From: Buxus sempervirens
Taxonomy: Eukaryota > Streptophyta > Magnoliopsida > Buxales > Buxaceae
Length of the DNA: 64,000 bases
NCBI GenBank assembly: GCA_947561395.2
Contig: OX387195.1
Coordinates: 23,823,126-23,887,125 of the forward strand
Direction: 5' to 3'
Shown here one piece after another: positions 12,456 to 23,100 of this stretch. The notes under the pieces were generated by a model, which saw nothing but the letters and a program-made list of their open reading frames with translations, was not told the origin of the DNA and made no database searches. How positions within the stretch are numbered: position 1 is the stretch's first letter; the number at the start of each line of letters is the position of its first letter. A program made the translations under genes and the position numbers.

Positions 12456-12713
12456 TCAGGTAGCAACCTGGCCGGCAAAGTTCATCTCTTTCGGTGGACA
12501 ATGACTTCCAGGGATGTGACCATTACAAGAAGGTTTGGAGGGTGTTACTGGACCCTTCTGGAGGGATGCCAACAAGATACCTTCTTCCATCACCAACAGC
12601 TGATCTCCTTCCAAAGGCCTTGTCGCTGCAAGTTGTTGAAAACTTGCAAGAGAGAAAATGATGACAATCACAAGAACTGTAAAAGGGCTTTTTCCATGCG
12701 AGTAGTACTCCAT
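12456..12713 (-). CDS. CTNIP/SCREW-like secreted peptide precursor, subtype I, C-terminally truncated
   Basis: This 85-aa precursor starts MEYYSHGK, followed by a hydrophobic core at about residues 11-24 and a likely signal-peptidase site after QQLAA. A linker (TRPLEG...LLASLQ) leads to the core PSCNGHIPGSHC with Cys63 and Cys72, then EMNFAGQVAT. Compared with its duplicate at 54735-55028, one base change at 12458 makes a TGA and removes the last 12 residues (GPP...VSST tail). The core peptide remains intact. By motif this resembles HSL3-binding CTNIP/SCREW phytocytokines; PIP-like peptides are an alternative. A TATAAATA box lies 109 bp upstream. Confidence 0.6.
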   Translation of the reverse strand: MEYYSHGKSPFTVLVIVIIFSLASFQQLAATRPLEGDQLLVMEEGILLASLQKGPVTPSKPSCNGHIPGSHCPPKEMNFAGQVAT

Positions 12714-12821
12714 GGCTATCCTGAAATAAATGGAATGTGTATCAAGTGTTTGGTTTGGCCTTCTGGGTATCTCTAGTTCGGTATGAATCTGAGGTGTTGA
12801 TGGGATTAAGAGGCTTGTGTG

Positions 12822-12829
12822 TATTTATA
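12822..12829 (-). promoter_or_regulatory. TATA box of subtype I peptide gene (12456-12713)
   Basis: TATAAATA on the minus strand, 109 bp before the ATG. It is conserved in position at the 31579, 36542 and 54735 copies, but missing at 17726 and 59550, where an insertion replaces this stretch. Confidence 0.65.
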
Positions 12830-13460
12830 CTTGTAGATGCTGCTTTGTCCATGACTCTGTTAGAATTGAAACTTGTTGACAGGGGCGAGCAAGTTTTGAA
12901 GTTTGAACCAAGGGTCTTAAATCAAACAAATTAAACGGAACACGGAAGGCGAGACAGAAATACTTTGAAGAGGAAGGTTGAGTTGCACAGGTTACACACG
13001 GACATGAATACTTGTGAATCATGCGTCGTCGCATCACCAGGACCAAAGCACTACAAAGGCAGCCCATAGGGGGAACATACTTCATGATATTGTTGACCAA
13101 CCAGTAATAGTATACTAATCCAACGGCTGGAAATTAGGCAAAGGTAGTAATGTTCATGGACTCTTGGATCTTTGTGTGTTGGGAAAGAGCTGACGACACC
13201 AGGCAACGTAATGCACCCAGTGAGATAGAATTTAAAAACCCAAGGGAACCGTTGAGCATTTGTCAACCCTATGGAGGTTGGTCATTATATTATCAACAGT
13301 GTTTGGACGCAGGAGCAGATTGGCTTGTTGAACCACTGATTAGAATCTTACTGTCTTAGTTTGGATATCAATCCAGTTTGGTTATTAATTAAATTGGTGT
13401 GAAAAATCTGCGTGTTGGAAGGTAAGAACGTAACACGATGAATTTTAAACGAGTCTGAAT

Positions 13461-14122
13461 TAGAGGTGGCAATTGTGACCCGTGACCCGCCAACCCGCCC
13501 GAACCCGCCCGGTCTTAGGCGGGTTAGGGTTGACTATTTCAATAAACGGGTTGGGTTAGGGTCATGAATTCTCAACCCGATTATAAACGGGTTGGGTTAG
13601 GGTTTGACCCCTCAACCCGAAATGACCCGATTACAACCCGTTTATTTTTTTGTGTAATAAAAGTTTGAAAAATTATAATAACAATACTTGTGGCTATTCA
13701 ATCTTTTTTCTTTTAATATAAATAATGACAAAGGATAAAGTGAAGAAAGACTTTTTACGTATAAATATTTCAAATTTCTTAGTTTCTACTAATATAAATT
13801 GACGCATTGATGACAGGTAAAGTCTTTTAAAATTTTATTATTACGTTTTAGTTCTTTTTTCATGTTATTTTAGTTTTATCTTAATGATTGTTTTGTTATT
13901 ATGCTTGTTAGGTATCCTTTGATTTTAGAATAAATTAAAATTTTTAATTTTTAATAATAATTTATATTATTTAAACGGGTTGGCGGGTTGAAGCGGGTTA
14001 GAGCGGGTTGGGATATTCCAACCCGTTTATTAAACGGGCGGGTTTGGGTTGAGCCTTCGCTTGTTAAACCCATACATCAACCCGACCCAAACCCGCCCGA
14101 ACCCGACCCATTGCCACCTCTA
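13461..14122. mobile_element. Non-autonomous hAT element with 8-bp TSD
   Basis: Terminal inverted repeats TAGAGGTGGCAA and TTGCCACCTCTA are flanked by the exact 8-bp duplication GTCTGAAT (13453-13460 and 14123-14130), diagnostic of hAT transposition. The subterminal regions are packed with AACCCG/CGGGTT motifs in both orientations. The middle is AT-rich and has no transposase. The duplicate locus near 55768 has one CTCTGAAT and no insertion, so it arrived after the segmental duplication. Confidence 0.93.
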
Positions 14123-14130
14123 GTCTGAAT

Positions 14131-15490
14131 CATGTTGGTTCTATATTTACCTTTCATTAATTACGTTGTGATGCCTTCCAAGATTTTTGGTTTCAGCCAC
14201 CGGTTGAGCAGTTTAAAGTTTAAATCAGATCGGACAGTTCAATAAAGAATCTGATTTTTAGAACATTTGTTGCCACAACTACTAAATTCATGCTCTTACA
14301 ACACTTTTTTAGAGAGTCGATCGAATTAGCTTCTGGCGGGTGAAATAGAGTACCTGAGTGGTTCAAACCGAGTTTGTCCGAGTAACCCGTTTATAATTAA
14401 ACCGGATGGCTTGGGTTGAATACACACAAACTGAGCCATTTCTGGCCGTGCTCCAGCCCTTTGCCACCATGGATCCCTCGATCAATTGTTAGAACAATAA
14501 AAATTAGACAAACCTAAGGGACCAACTCAATCTTGGAAAGTCAGTTTTATTGTTTTAAGTGAATGCCAAACGCAAGTTAGATTTGTTTAGGTCAATGAGT
14601 CATATAGCTATTGAATTAAGAAGCCTTTGAGAACCTTATGTATCAAATTTTTAACACCTTGGTCTAAAATGGTTTTCCTGCATGCAGGTTAGCTTAGAAC
14701 ACTGTTTAATCTTAAGATATTACATATGTTTAATTAATGCAAGATTCATTTCAGAGGGCTTTGTTCTTATATAAACCTTGTTTTAATTATTATTATAATT
14801 TTGAGTGGGGTTTCTGTTAATTGTAGGGACTTTTTGATGTGGGGATCTCTTCTTAGGCCAATTTTTTGAAGAGTTCTTAATTTGTGAGAAGGAGAAATAT
14901 GTATTCTTAAGCAGTCTTCTTATTGTTAATCTTTTTTTAAGAACACATACACAAAGGAAATATATTTGCAAATTTCAATTGAAATGCTTCTTTAACTCTG
15001 GCATCAAAATACAAACCTTAATTTCTATAAGCAATGAACTTACATTAGTGGCCTCTATACTTAGAAGCAATAAAGCTGAACATTTAAGAAGCATAATTCA
15101 CTAAATTGATCTTTTATATGCGCCCTGCAAGTTAATGAAACTTGGAAAGGAAAATTAAAATCCATGCATTTTTACATAAAAATAAGTATCATCAAGAAGA
15201 TCCAAGAGCTTGATGGAATTCTTTCATTTAGCTTGACCTTTGAGGCTTTCCCCCCCAACGGTCTTTAACACACGTGGTTATTGAACTCTTTTCACATTAT
15301 TTTCTCCTTACCGAGTCAAGCCAACCAGCCAAGTTCATCAAAGAAAAAAAAAATTTTGAAAAAAGGAAAAATGATTCTCCCAAGAAAATTAAAAGATGAA
15401 GAATATTGTTAATATTACAGTTTGTTGACTTCAACTTCGGAGTTGAATCCGCATTTACACTGAAAATTCAATTCTAAAACCACAAGATGA
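14131..15490. other. Spacer without recognised gene
   Basis: AT-rich spacer between subtype I and subtype II genes, homologous to 55780-57137, 28940-29800 and 33500-34900. The conserved block around a CCACCGGTTGAGCAG motif recurs in each module. No supported gene. Confidence 0.6.
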
Positions 15491-15823
15491 TCAAGTGCTT
15501 GAAACTGATTGCCTAGCCTTAATAGCAAGAGAAACTGAATCCATATGAGCAGTGACATCAGGAGTTGCAGGTGGTGCAAAAGCGACCCGGCCGGCGATGT
15601 TCATCTCACTCAATGTACATCGGCTTTTCGGGATGTGGGTGCCGCAAGAAGGTCTGGAGGATGGTATTGAGCCCTTCTGAAGGGACTGCAACACAAGACC
15701 ATCTTTCTTCAACCATTCCTCTCCTTCCAACGCCCTCGCCGCAGCGAGTTGCTTGAAAGCAGAAATTGAGAAAATAGAGACAAGGAAGAGTACTGTAAAA
15801 AGGTTTCTTCTAAGAATAGCCAT
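15491..15823 (-). CDS. CTNIP/SCREW-like secreted peptide precursor, subtype II
   Basis: Precursor of 110 aa. MAILRRNLFTV opens a signal peptide with hydrophobic residues 8-23 and likely cleavage after KQLAAA. The linker is RALEGEEWLKKDG...LQSLQ, then the core SIPSSRPSC-GTHIPKSR-C with Cys60 and Cys69 and the block CTLSEMNIAG. The tail is longer than in subtype I and ends RQSVSST. The minus orientation and alternation with subtype I show tandem duplication of a two-gene unit. An inverted W-box pair lies about 175-200 bp upstream. The function as an extracellular immune or stress signal is inferred from family resemblance. The identical-looking duplicate is 57138-57470. Confidence 0.65.
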   Translation of the reverse strand: MAILRRNLFTVLFLVSIFSISAFKQLAAARALEGEEWLKKDGLVLQSLQKGSIPSSRPSCGTHIPKSRCTLSEMNIAGRVAFAPPATPDVTAHMDSVSLAIKARQSVSST

Positions 15824-15998
15824 GGCTAGATATTAATGAACGAATTAGGGAAGTTTAAGGAAATATGTAATATAAGAAAATATATGCAGTTGAATGAAGG
15901 TAAGGACTTTATGAAGGAGGAGCTTTGTATTTATGAATACATATATAGCTAAATCTTGAATTGTTGAATCGACCATGTGTTGAAGTTTCAAGCTGAAC

Positions 15999-16021
15999 TT
16001 TGACTGATGACTTGAGTCAAA
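15999..16021. promoter_or_regulatory. Inverted W-box pair upstream of subtype II gene
   Basis: TTTGAC and GTCAAA half-sites face each other with 11 bp between them. TTGAC is the core bound by WRKY transcription factors, common in pathogen-responsive promoters. The arrangement is kept upstream of the other subtype II copies (35392-35414, 57621-57643), and with shorter spacing at the pseudogene (30082-30101). Confidence 0.55.
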
Positions 16022-16439
16022 CCACACGGCAAAATTAACTTTGAAGAGGAGGGTAGAAATGGTCTTCGTCTCCATGATACTCGTTAAGGTGGATCTCGAT
16101 CGGCCCCGCGTAGGCCATGTCGTGAGAACATTCACGCATAATTAGAACTAGCAAGCAAAGTGGCTGAGACATGGCTGTGCACTGTTATTTTTATTTTCAG
16201 TCACCAACCAACTAAATACATCACTATATAACTAAAAACCCCAGAAGACAACCTTGTAAAGGTTAAACTCTATTTAATTATTGTCAGTTTTTTCTTTTTC
16301 TCTTTTTTTTTTCCTGATCTCAGGTATCGACAGGGAATGTTGTTCAAGTGGTCGAAATAGAACCTCCTTTTGTAGCGTCTTTATTGGTATAATCTGCGCC
16401 AATATTACCAGTAACACCTGGAACTGCGGGCGGTACGGT

Positions 16440-16610
16440 ACAGTAGAAACTCGGCTGCCAGAAAAGTTCATCTCAGCGGACAATGAATTGAAGGGATGTG
16501 AGCATTACAGGAAGGTTTGGAGGACGGTACCTTACCCATTTGGAGGGATTCCAGCATGACATCTTCTTCCATCAAATTCTTGAAGTGGACACAGCTTATT
16601 GTTTGTTTCA
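16440..16610 (-). pseudogene. Decayed third-type CTNIP-like gene
   Basis: On the minus strand a short frame MEEDVMLESLQ...PSSKPSC leads to NAHIPSIHC, preserving the Cys-x8-Cys core. It then hits a stop where other copies read SEMNFAG; the EMNFSG block continues in another frame, showing a small indel. No signal peptide is readable upstream. I treat it as a broken paralogue. The duplicate at 58260-58425 has the same lesion, so decay predates the A/B duplication. Confidence 0.6.
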
Positions 16611-16619
16611 GACCTATTT

Positions 16620-17725
16620 TTCTTGGAATTCATCTCATTCTAACATTTAGTTCAATTTTCAACTTAAAGCTTTCTAAAACAAAGTTTCAAGGCTTCTTTA
16701 ATTCACTTAATTGCACTCGAAGAGAATGACATAGTAACATGCGATTAAAATCTCACTTCAGCAAAGGACCAGCTATTGAATTTGAGCCCACAATTAATCT
16801 TTAAAAATCTATTAGAATTTCTTATTGAGCTTCCTGTTTGATGTTTTCTACAAATTTTCCTTCTTTTTTCTTTTTTGGACTGGTTGATCTTTTCTATAGT
16901 TAAAATAAAGGATTCTTTATTGGGTTTGCTTTGGAGTTACCGTTCTATCGTTCTGTAAACTCCATCTTTCAATTGGTTTACGACGTAAAACTATCATAAG
17001 CTGGACAAAGCATCACATACAAGACTGAAGAGAAGTAAACATTTGCCTTTGCTTATCAATCCAGTAGATAATTAATCTTGCCCTGAAAAGTATGTTTGGG
17101 TATATTAATTACATTGTTTCACACAGAAGGAAAAAACAAAAAAAACATGCAATCTGCCCATTCGCTATAGAAACAAGAAGGATGCATCCTTGTCGTCTAT
17201 AAGGAAGAAAACGCTTGAACTGAATTTGAACTTATAGACTAGGAGTTTGAAATGACAGAAAATTTTGAATGAAATTAAGAAAATCTTAGAATTCACATTG
17301 ATTGAAATGATCTTTGCATGAAACTATACGCACAATTGACTAAGAAGCAGCAAAGGAATGAAAACGAGGCATTTAATTTAGACAGAAAAATCCATTTTCT
17401 TGAACTCACTGAACTTTTTGATGGGGCTTGTTCTTCTAACCCTATATTCATACAATCTTCAAGTACAACGAAATTAATTTTATTTGTAATGGCATCGAGC
17501 AACCAAATACATGAACAAAATTAATTTTATTTGTAATGAATTCAAGACCAAATACATCTCACAAGAAACCTCATAAAACACCACTAGATTTCTTTATTTT
17601 CAGTGATCACCAAGCCACCTAATAGATCACAGTACAAACCCTGTAAACAAATTAAAACTTGTAAATAAAATGTATTTATTGTCAGTCTTTTTTTGTTGAA
17701 GTCACGTAACCACGTCAAATTGAGT
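16620..17725. other. Spacer without recognised gene
   Basis: AT-rich sequence shared with 58440-59545 and in part with 35920-36540. A 68-aa plus-strand open frame (17318-17524) recurs at 36130 and 59142 but looks like neutral sequence with no domain. Confidence 0.5.
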
Positions 17726-18019
17726 TCAAGTGCTCGAAACTTCACGGGGAAATGCCGGTGGTCCGGTAGCAACTTGGCCGGCAAATTTCATCTCTTTCAG
17801 TGGACAATGACTTCCAGGGATGTGACTATTACAAGAAGGTCTGGAGGGTGGTACTGGAGCCTTCTGGAGGGATGCCAACAAGATACCTTCTTCCATCACC
17901 AACAGCTGATCTCCTTCCAAAGGCCTTGTCGCTGCAAGTTGTTGAAAACCTGCAAGAGAGAAAATGGTGACAATCACAAGAACTGTAAAGGGGTTCTTTC
18001 CATGAGAGTAGTACTCCAT
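17726..18019 (-). CDS. CTNIP/SCREW-like secreted peptide precursor, subtype I
   Basis: Full-length 97-aa subtype I precursor: signal peptide (hydrophobic 11-24, QQLAA), linker TRPLEGDQLLVMEEG, core PPSRPSCNSHIPGSHC with Cys63 and Cys72, then EMKFAGQVATGPPAF and a tail ending REVSST. The usual EMNFAG reads EMKFAG here. The stretch normally carrying the TATA box, beginning about 90 bp upstream, has been replaced by a palindrome-rich insert (18111-18452), so transcription from the ancestral promoter is doubtful. Its duplicate is 59550-59843. Confidence 0.65.
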   Translation of the reverse strand: MEYYSHGKNPFTVLVIVTIFSLAGFQQLAATRPLEGDQLLVMEEGILLASLQKAPVPPSRPSCNSHIPGSHCPLKEMKFAGQVATGPPAFPREVSST

Positions 18020-18110
18020 GGCTATCTTGAAATAAATGGAATGTGTATCAAGTGTTTGGTTTGTTCTTCTGGGTATCTCTATTTCTGTATGAAACTGAGG
18101 TGTTGATCAA

Positions 18111-18452
18111 GGATTACAATATCGGTGCCGATGGCGTGCCGGCGAAACGCCAGAAAAGTAAAAAAAGGCAAAAAATTAGAAAAAAAATAGATTTTTTTTT
18201 TGATTCTGTCGATTTTTCGGCGGCACGCCGCTAAAAAATCGTTGATAAAATTTGAAAAAATCGATTTTTTTCCTCTTTATCGCAAAAAATCAATTTTTTG
18301 TGAGTTTCGGTCCGTTTCGCTCGGCACACTGCCAATTTTTTGCTAGCACGCCGAAAAAATCAATCGATTTTTTGTGTCGATTTGTTTCAACAGTTGAAAA
18401 AAAAACGATTTTTTCGGCGGCACGCCGCGGAAAACGGCACTAAACAGGTCGT
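18111..18452. mobile_element. Palindrome-rich insert replacing a peptide-gene promoter
   Basis: Between GAGGTGTTGAT and GTTCTTAAATCAAAC, the expected promoter (about 120 bp in sister copies) is replaced by about 340 bp rich in GGCACGCCG/CGGCGTGCC and AAATCGATTTTTT motifs. The ends are loosely inverted (GGTGCCGATGG near the left; CGGCACTAAACAGG near the right). No coding frame. In copy B only the first few tens of bases survive before the Copia element. The class is unclear: a fold-back or degenerate TIR element is likely. I could not define a target-site duplication. Confidence 0.5.
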
Positions 18453-18949
18453 TCTTAAATCAAACAATTAAACGGAACACGGAAGTGGAGACAGAAATAC
18501 TTTGAAGAGGAAGGTCAAGATTCACAGGTTACACGGAAAGGACTACGTGTGAGTCATGCATCGCATCACCAGGACCAAAGCACTACCAGGACAACCCATA
18601 TGGTGGAACATAAGTCATGACATTGTTGACCATCCAGCAATAGTATAGTAATCCAATGGCTGGAAATTAAACAAAGATAATAATGTTGACGGCCTGTTGG
18701 ATCTTTCGTGTGTTGGGAAAATGCCACTGCCCATCGTCTCTCATGTACAATATGTAAAATGAGAGACATTGATGTGGGGCCCATCAAAGTGAATATTATG
18801 TAGACCTTACATTGCTGTGTCTTGATATACATGCTATAAAGTGAATTTTGAAAAATGCTAACGACACCGTGGCATTATAATGCACCCATTGATTGAGATA
18901 GGACTTAAACGTAAGGCCACCGTTGGGAATTTATCAACCCTATGGAGGT

Positions 18950-20119
18950 AAACCCAAGGTTCTCTATGAGAATGTCCCTCCATACTGCAGCCACTGTTTT
19001 CTTAGAGGGCACACTATCTCTCGTTGTAAAGCGAAGGATCCTCCTACCAGCAAGGAGGCTCCTCAGAAATTTGTGAAAAAAGGTAATTTCTCAGAACTCC
19101 CATCAATGGAAGGCACCTTCGAACTGCTCCTTCAAGCAAATGCTGCACTTGAACCGCCTGGCTCAGCTGCTGGAGTGCCTGACCCAACCTCAGGAGGTGA
19201 AGTTGTTAGTGATGTTCGTGACAAGGGGATAGCTGTTAGTGATGTTCAGGACAAGGGGAACGCTGTTAGTGAGGTTCGTGACAAGGGGAATGCCGCTAGT
19301 GATGTCCAAGCAAATACTTCTTGAGGTGGCAAGGGGAATGCTGTTAGTGAGCAGGCTCATTTTCGTGAGCAGGCTGATGTTCCTGATGTTCGTGAGCAGG
19401 CTGATGTTCGTGAGCAAGTTAGGGATGTTCGTGAGCAGGTTGATGTTCGTGAGCAGGCTGATGCCAGGGGCCAAGCTACTACTCCGGGGGAATCTAGCAC
19501 ACTACAGCAGGTCAACGCTAGCTCTTCTTGGATTCAAGGCGAAGTCATGCAGAATCACGGGCGGGATAATGCTGTGGCTAACGTTGCAAACGACCTTTTT
19601 GTTTGTGACCTTTCAAAGTATAACTTGCTGGAGACATCAGATTCTATCTATCAGGCAAAGCTCTCTTCTTCTGCCCTGCTGGAGGGCTTCTTTCCATCTG
19701 ATAAGGTACTGGGAGCTGATGGGAAACAGGAGCTTTTAAATAGAAAGAGGATGAACAGTCCTCCTATCTCACAAGGCTCCCACCAACTGGTTTTAGAAAC
19801 AATTCAATGTGCTGATTCTCATTTATTTCAGAAAAAGGATTCTCTCATTCAGGCTTTGTCGCTGTGTCCTACCAGTTCTGAATTCGTCCAAGGCTTTGAA
19901 TCTCTTGAACAAGCAAAGGAAATCCTATTACAGGATCATATCCACTTATCTAAAAGAGTTGGGGCTTCTCTGGGCTGCCAAGATAGAAACACTCAGAACC
20001 TCACCAGGGAAGACTCTCCTATATCTCCTCCATCTCAGAAATCAAAGAAGAAAAGCTCAAAAGCAGCCTCTAGCATCACCACAAGGTCTAAGGTACAAAC
20101 CACCTCTAAATCAAATTAA
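18950..20119 (+). pseudogene. LINE ORF1 (C-terminal part, one stop codon)
   Basis: The frame opens with a CCHC zinc knuckle (CSHCFLRGHTISRC, about 18983-19024), the nucleic-acid-binding motif of plant LINE ORF1 proteins. It then runs through a Val/Asp/Arg-rich tandem repeat region (19196-19480) to a basic Lys/Ser-rich C-terminus, ending with TAA at 20117. A single TGA at 19322-19324 breaks an otherwise continuous frame. The N-terminal RNA-recognition part is absent because the element is 5'-truncated. Confidence 0.8.
19196..19480 (+). repeat. Coding tandem repeat in LINE ORF1
   Basis: Two linked repeat types are visible: units around GTTAGTGATGTTCGTGAC (about three copies, 19206-19310), then shorter units GATGTTCGTGAGCAGGCT (several copies, 19376-19465). 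They encode acidic/basic heptad-like stretches such as REQADV. Confidence 0.75.
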
Positions 20120-20130
20120 CTGTTTTTTTA

Positions 20131-23100
20131 ATGATTAACACATTGATTTGCAATATTAGAGGTGCTGCCAATTCCGACTCTGTCAACATGCTGAAATCTC
20201 ATGTAGCGTCTAATAAGGTCCAGTTGCTTGCCGTGCTTGAGCCTATGTCTAATGCAACACGATGCCAATTAGTTGCCAAAAGAATAAAGCTGAAACGTTC
20301 CTTTTGTAACAATGGAAATGATAGCAAGATTTGGGTCTTCTGGTATGATTTTATACAGTTGGACATCGTTGTGGCCTTGGACCAGTATGTTACTGCATTG
20401 GTTAGTTCGAACAGTATTGTCACCAATTTCTCTCCCTTCATGATAACTTTTGTTTATGCTAAATGCGAAGTGACTGAGAGGCGAAATCTCTGGAACGACT
20501 TGATGTCTTTTTCTGCATCTGTTACTCATCCTTGGCTCATTGGAGGTGATTTCAATGCCATTCTTGCTGTTGAGGAAAAGTTAGGAGGTCGATCTCTTGA
20601 TCCCCAATCCTTGCATGACTTTCAAGACTTTGTTCAGTGTGTTGGTATTAAGGATTTAGGTTTTTGTGGAGATAAATTCACTTGGTGCAATGACCAGAGT
20701 GGTCAAAGACGAATTTGGGCAAGGCTGGACAGAATTTTGGTGAACCATCAGGGTCTTCATGCAGCAGCTTCCTTAAAAGTCTCCCACTTGCCTCGGGTTT
20801 GCTCGGACCATTGTCCTCTACTGCTATCTCTTGTGCAGTCTGTGAGACCTTCAGGTGGTGTGGGCCTTTTCAAATTTCAGAAAATGTGGATTTCTCATAC
20901 TTCCTTTTTGGATGTGGTAAAAAATGCATGGAACTTTAATCTGTGGGGCTCTCCACTATATGTCTTCTCTAGGAAATTAAAACACTTAAGAGCGAATCTC
21001 CGAAAGTGGAATTGGGAGGTCTTTGGGGATGTTCATCGCAGAATAGAGCTTTTATCTCTGAAAATTTCAGATCTGGAAAATGACCTTCAAAATCAATGGG
21101 ATCAGCAAAGGTCTGAGCTTCTTCACTCTTTAAAGAAGGAGCTAATCTCTAATACCTCCCAACAGGAATCCTTTTATAGACAGCAATCCAGAGTTAAGTG
21201 GCTCCAAGAAGGGGACTGTAACACAAAGTTCTTCCATGCTTCTCTGCAAGTCCGAAAGCACAAGAATTTTTTGTCAGGAAATGGTTGGTTTTCTGACAAC
21301 CCTAGTATCCAGGATGAAGCTGTTACTTTCTTTTCGGATTGTTTCACTTCCTCTATTCACACTATTAATGATTCCATGGATTACATCCCTAATATTCTGG
21401 ATCATAGTGCAAATGTGAAGCTCACGGTGCCCCCCTCGATTGAGGAAATTAAGATAGCCACTTTTGAACTTTGCCCGGATAGCGCTCCAGGTCCAGATGG
21501 CTTTACTGGTTGGTTCTTTCAAAGCTGTTGGGATATTATAGCTGATGACTTACTGGCGGCAGTTACTGAGATGTGTCAGGACATCAATAGAAAATGCTTG
21601 GGAAGCAACATTATTATTAAGCTTGATATGGTCAAGGCTTTTGATAGAATGGAGTGGGATTTCCTCCTGGAAGTGTGCAGAAGGTTTGGCTTCTCTGATT
21701 CTTGGTGTAATCTCATTTTTCGTTGCCTTAATAACTGTTGGTTCAGTGTTCTCTAAGGGCGCAGCTTGTGGCTTCTTTAAATCATCTCGTGGCCTCCGTC
21801 AAGGGGATCCTTTATCCCCTTTGCTCTTCATGATAGCTGAAGAGGTTCTTAGCAGAGGGGTGCTCTCTTTGGTTCAGGAAGGTTCTATTGGTTGCTTTCA
21901 TACAGGTAGAATGCCTGTCCGTATTTCCCATATCTTGTTTGCAGACGACGTGCTAATTTTCTCAAATGGAAAAAGATCATCCATGGTTAATCTTCTAAAG
22001 TTTCTCAAGGATTATGAGGGAGCTTCGGGTCAATCAGTTAACAAGTCCAAGAGCTGTTTCATTGCATCCTCCAAAATATCTCCTACTAGATTGGATATGC
22101 TTCAGTCCCTCTCTGGTTTCAGAAAGGTCAGTTTGCCAATTAAATATTTGGGGGTTCCTCTATTTCACGGAAGAGCATCTCTATCCATGTTTTCTGAAGT
22201 TCTTGAGAAGATTCAAAAGCGCATCAGTGGTTGGAAATCCAAACTCTTGTCTCATGGTGGGAAATTGACACTCATCCAAAGTGTCTTGTCTAGCATTCCA
22301 ATCCATTCTTTATCTGCTATTCCACTTCCTAAAGCTGTCTTGAAAAGAATCGAAGGTGTATTTGCTAACTTCTTCTGGGGAGAGAGCCCTGAATATGGGG
22401 CCAAGAAGCACTGGTTAAGATGGGACAGAATTACAATTCCCAAAGCAGAAGGTGGTCTGGACGTTAAGTCTATTGCTGAAGTCATGAAGAGTCTCCACAT
22501 AAAGATGGGATGGAGGGTTCTCTATGGGGATAGCTTATGGGCAGATTTCATGCGAGCTAAGTACTGTGGTATATAGGAACCATTCTCAAGATCTTAAGGA
22601 CAGGTGTGGAAGTTCAAAAATATGGAAAGCAATTCTCAAAGTGAAGGATGTAATTTCTGACAATACAGCTTGGTCTATAGAGGAAGGTCATGTTAGCTTC
22701 TGGTTTGACCACTGGTCTCACTTAGGGAAACTGGTGGACTTCCTTCAAGGTGAGGTTCAACCTCTTCCTGAAGCTCGGGTGATCGATTTCATTACACCCC
22801 TTGGCACCTGGAATCTTGATGTCCTTAAGGATGTTCTTCCCCAAGACATAATCTCTCGTATCGAGGACCTTCATCTGAGCCTATCTAATCTCAAAGATAA
22901 GCCGTTGTGGAAGCCTTCTTCTTCAGGTATTTTTTCTACCTCCTCTGCTTGGAGCATTGTTAGAACTCGTGGAGTTTCTTTTCCCTGGAGTAAAACTATT
23001 TGGATGAATTTTATACCAAATAAGATTGCTGTGTTCTTTTGGAAAATGTTGAAGGGGGCGATTCCTACAGATGATAGGATCCAACTCAATGGTATCCAGA

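Larger units (their letters stand above)
1..18135 (+). repeat. Segmental duplication, copy A (left end outside window)
   Basis: This block matches 41937-59959 in the same orientation and order: giant LTRs, Gypsy gag and LTR, TRIM, then peptide genes I-II-III-I. Differences visible by eye are scattered substitutions and a few indels. A alone carries a solo LTR (476-2752) and a hAT (13461-14122). B alone carries a solo LTR (48311-51100). B lacks about 100 bp present in A near 5800-5900, and A lacks about 200 bp present in B near 57800-58020. The shared tract ends just after a GGTGCCGATGGC motif in both copies. In A this motif continues into a palindrome-rich insert; in B a Copia element begins there. 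Confidence 0.9.

Noticed and set aside
18690..18870. Small MITE near GTCTCTCAT...ATGAGAGAC inverted repeat
   Set aside because: An extra stretch of about 145 bp relative to the sister spacer is real, but no terminal inverted repeat or clean duplication could be defined.
19239..19739. Separate 166-aa protein in the LINE
   Set aside because: It overlaps the ORF1 frame over a tandem repeat; the zinc-knuckle frame is the real one, broken by one TGA.
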